From: Skeletonema tropicum
Lineage: Eukaryota; Bacillariophyta; Thalassiosirophyceae; Thalassiosirales; Thalassiosiraceae
Direction: 5' to 3'
DNA length: 64,000 bases
NCBI GenBank assembly: GCA_037178625.1
Contig: CM074129.1
Coordinates: forward strand, 1,240,001-1,304,000
Positions 62,957 to 64,000 of the stretch are shown here, piece by piece. Each line of letters opens with the position of its first letter. The first letter of the stretch is position 1. The notes beneath the pieces were generated by a model. The model was not told where the DNA came from. It made no database searches and saw nothing but the letters and a program-made list of their open reading frames with translations. The translations under genes were made by a program, and so were the position numbers.

Positions 62957-64000
62957 ATGAGGTTCGCAGTTGCTACACGAGCACTTCTTATTGTAACTGC
63001 AGTTGGTCGCGTTGGCGTTGCTGCCACTGACGCTCCAACAGGTTCTCCAACAGATGATCCCTCTTTGGAGCCTTCTTCGCAACCTTCTTCGGAGCCTTCT
63101 TCGGAACCATCTGAATCTCCCTCCTCGGAGCCATCTGAATCTCCCTCCTCGGAGCCATCTGAATCTCCCTCCTCGGAGCCATCTTCGGAACCATCTGAAT
63201 CTCCCTCCTCGGAGCCATCTGAATCTCCCTCCTCGGAGCCATCTTCGGAACCATCTGAGGAGCCCTCTTCGGAACCCTCTTCCGAGCCTTCTTCCACGCC
63301 ATCTTGTACTCCCTCCTCACCACCGACCCAATCACCCTCTACGAAATATGGTGTTAACATGTTCTATCCCATTTGGGAACTGAACTATAACGGGTGCAGG
63401 TAAGATCATTACTCTCTCTCCTTTGTGCTGTGTGTGTGTGTGTGTCCGCGATTGCGCACGCGTTGTTGGATGAATATTCGATGTTCTAACCTCAAATAAT
63501 CTTCCTTCTGTTGTCTCAAATAGGAATGACGGCATGGAACCTGACTACATGGCTGTGAACCCTGCAGACTGGCTAACCAGTTCGATTAAAGCCTGCTGTG
63601 AGAAATACTTTGCCGGGTACTTGTTTGAAGATTGCATGGGATTCTATCCTCCAGATCATGATGATTGTAATAAGGCGCTGTTTTACCCTGATTGGAGTGG
63701 TTCCAATGAGGGTTGCCTTGGTGATGGTAAGTCAGCATGCTCACTGGCCAATCTACTTAACAATTTGAACACTTTTGCATGCGCAGCATCGACTAATATT
63801 ACTTCCTCGTTCAATCCTTTCTATCTTTTTCTCAGGTAAAGAACCGTACTACATGACTGCCAATGCCGATTTTTTCTTGGTAGATTCATTAGAAAAATGC
63901 TGCAAGAAGTATTATAACTGGAATTATTATGCGTGTACTGGGACCAGACCAGTGTTGACGAACGGTGAATACTATCCCGATTGGACTGGAGGTAGCTCTT
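62957..64000 (+). CDS. second secreted PSS/FYPDW-module protein, 3' part beyond the window
   Basis: Exons 62957-63399, 63524-63726 and 63836 onward, with GT-AG introns of 124 and 109 bp; frames join as NGC-RNDG and [29 protein letters not shown] is a signal peptide. A PSS tract (about residues 35-125) of [15 protein letters not shown] units follows. Then come modules FYPIW...GC.NDG..P.YM...CCEKYF, FYPDWSG...C.GDG..PYYM...[13 protein letters not shown], and the start of a third (YYPDWTGG). It is the same architecture as 6016-10223, but here each intron cuts the module just before or within the DG. The first intron contains a (TG)n run. Probably a wall or surface protein; exact role unknown. 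Confidence 0.8.

Noticed and set aside
1..64000. CRISPR arrays, bacterial operons, rRNA or tRNA genes
   Set aside because: The tandem repeats lack regular unique spacers, the genes have introns and eukaryotic signals, and no tRNA box pair or rRNA-like region was recognised by eye.

Overview
The window looks like nuclear DNA of a diatom, most likely a centric (Thalassiosira-like) species. The evidence is eukaryotic genes with short GT-AG introns of about 70-135 bp, very small intergenic distances, histone H2B, kinesin, PRMT5 and RING genes, and two genes for secreted proteins with Pro-Ser-Ser (PSS) runs and repeated FYPDW...CC modules, a pattern I associate with diatoms. A mitochondrial-type carbamate kinase and many mobile-element remnants fit too. 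The species assignment is inference. A gap of exactly 500 N (59602-60101) marks a scaffold join of unknown size.

Layout. 1-5.8 kb is gene-poor and full of decayed ORFs, foldback elements (one MITE inserted in another), a 140-bp tandem repeat and a 703-bp TIR element. 6.0-10.2 kb is one four-exon gene for a large secreted PSS/FYPDW protein (minus). 11.0-12.5 kb is a ferric reductase/NADPH oxidase-like gene whose 3' end is frameshifted and abuts a stray PSS fragment. 12.5-19.5 kb is mobile DNA: a hAT-like MITE, a PIF/Harbinger element with clean ends (14579-17152), a tyrosine-recombinase fragment and PSS debris. 19.7-23.4 kb is a RING protein with a C-terminal SUMO-interaction-like motif. 27.2-29.8 kb is a CENP-E-like kinesin, followed by an unusual repeat block. 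30.8-38.9 kb holds two class III nucleotide cyclase genes, a broken transposase-like gene between them, and a 2H cyclic phosphodiesterase. 39.5-48.6 kb has PRMT5, an MFSD1-like transporter, carbamate kinase and a leishmanolysin-like metalloprotease. 49-52 kb is a 1.3-kb tandem duplication of an unknown gene. 53.8-58.8 kb is an inverted pair of one unknown gene, the second copy split by a 1908-bp transposon. 60-64 kb has a gene tail after the gap, H2B, and the 5' part of a second PSS/FYPDW gene that runs off the window.

Most notable are a protein that joins an ethylene-receptor-type transmembrane domain, with all seven key binding residues present, to a class III cyclase (36716-37933), and nearby a one-chain cyclase whose two domains divide the catalytic residues as the C1 and C2 halves of animal adenylyl cyclases do (30823-33666).

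Caution: several conserved genes (PRMT5, leishmanolysin, both copies of the 49-52 kb duplication, the inserted transposon) change frame, several of them at homopolymers or simple repeats. Some of the 'pseudogenes' may therefore be base-calling errors. Start and exon calls were made by hand from splice consensus and frame continuity. No tRNA or rRNA gene was recognised.
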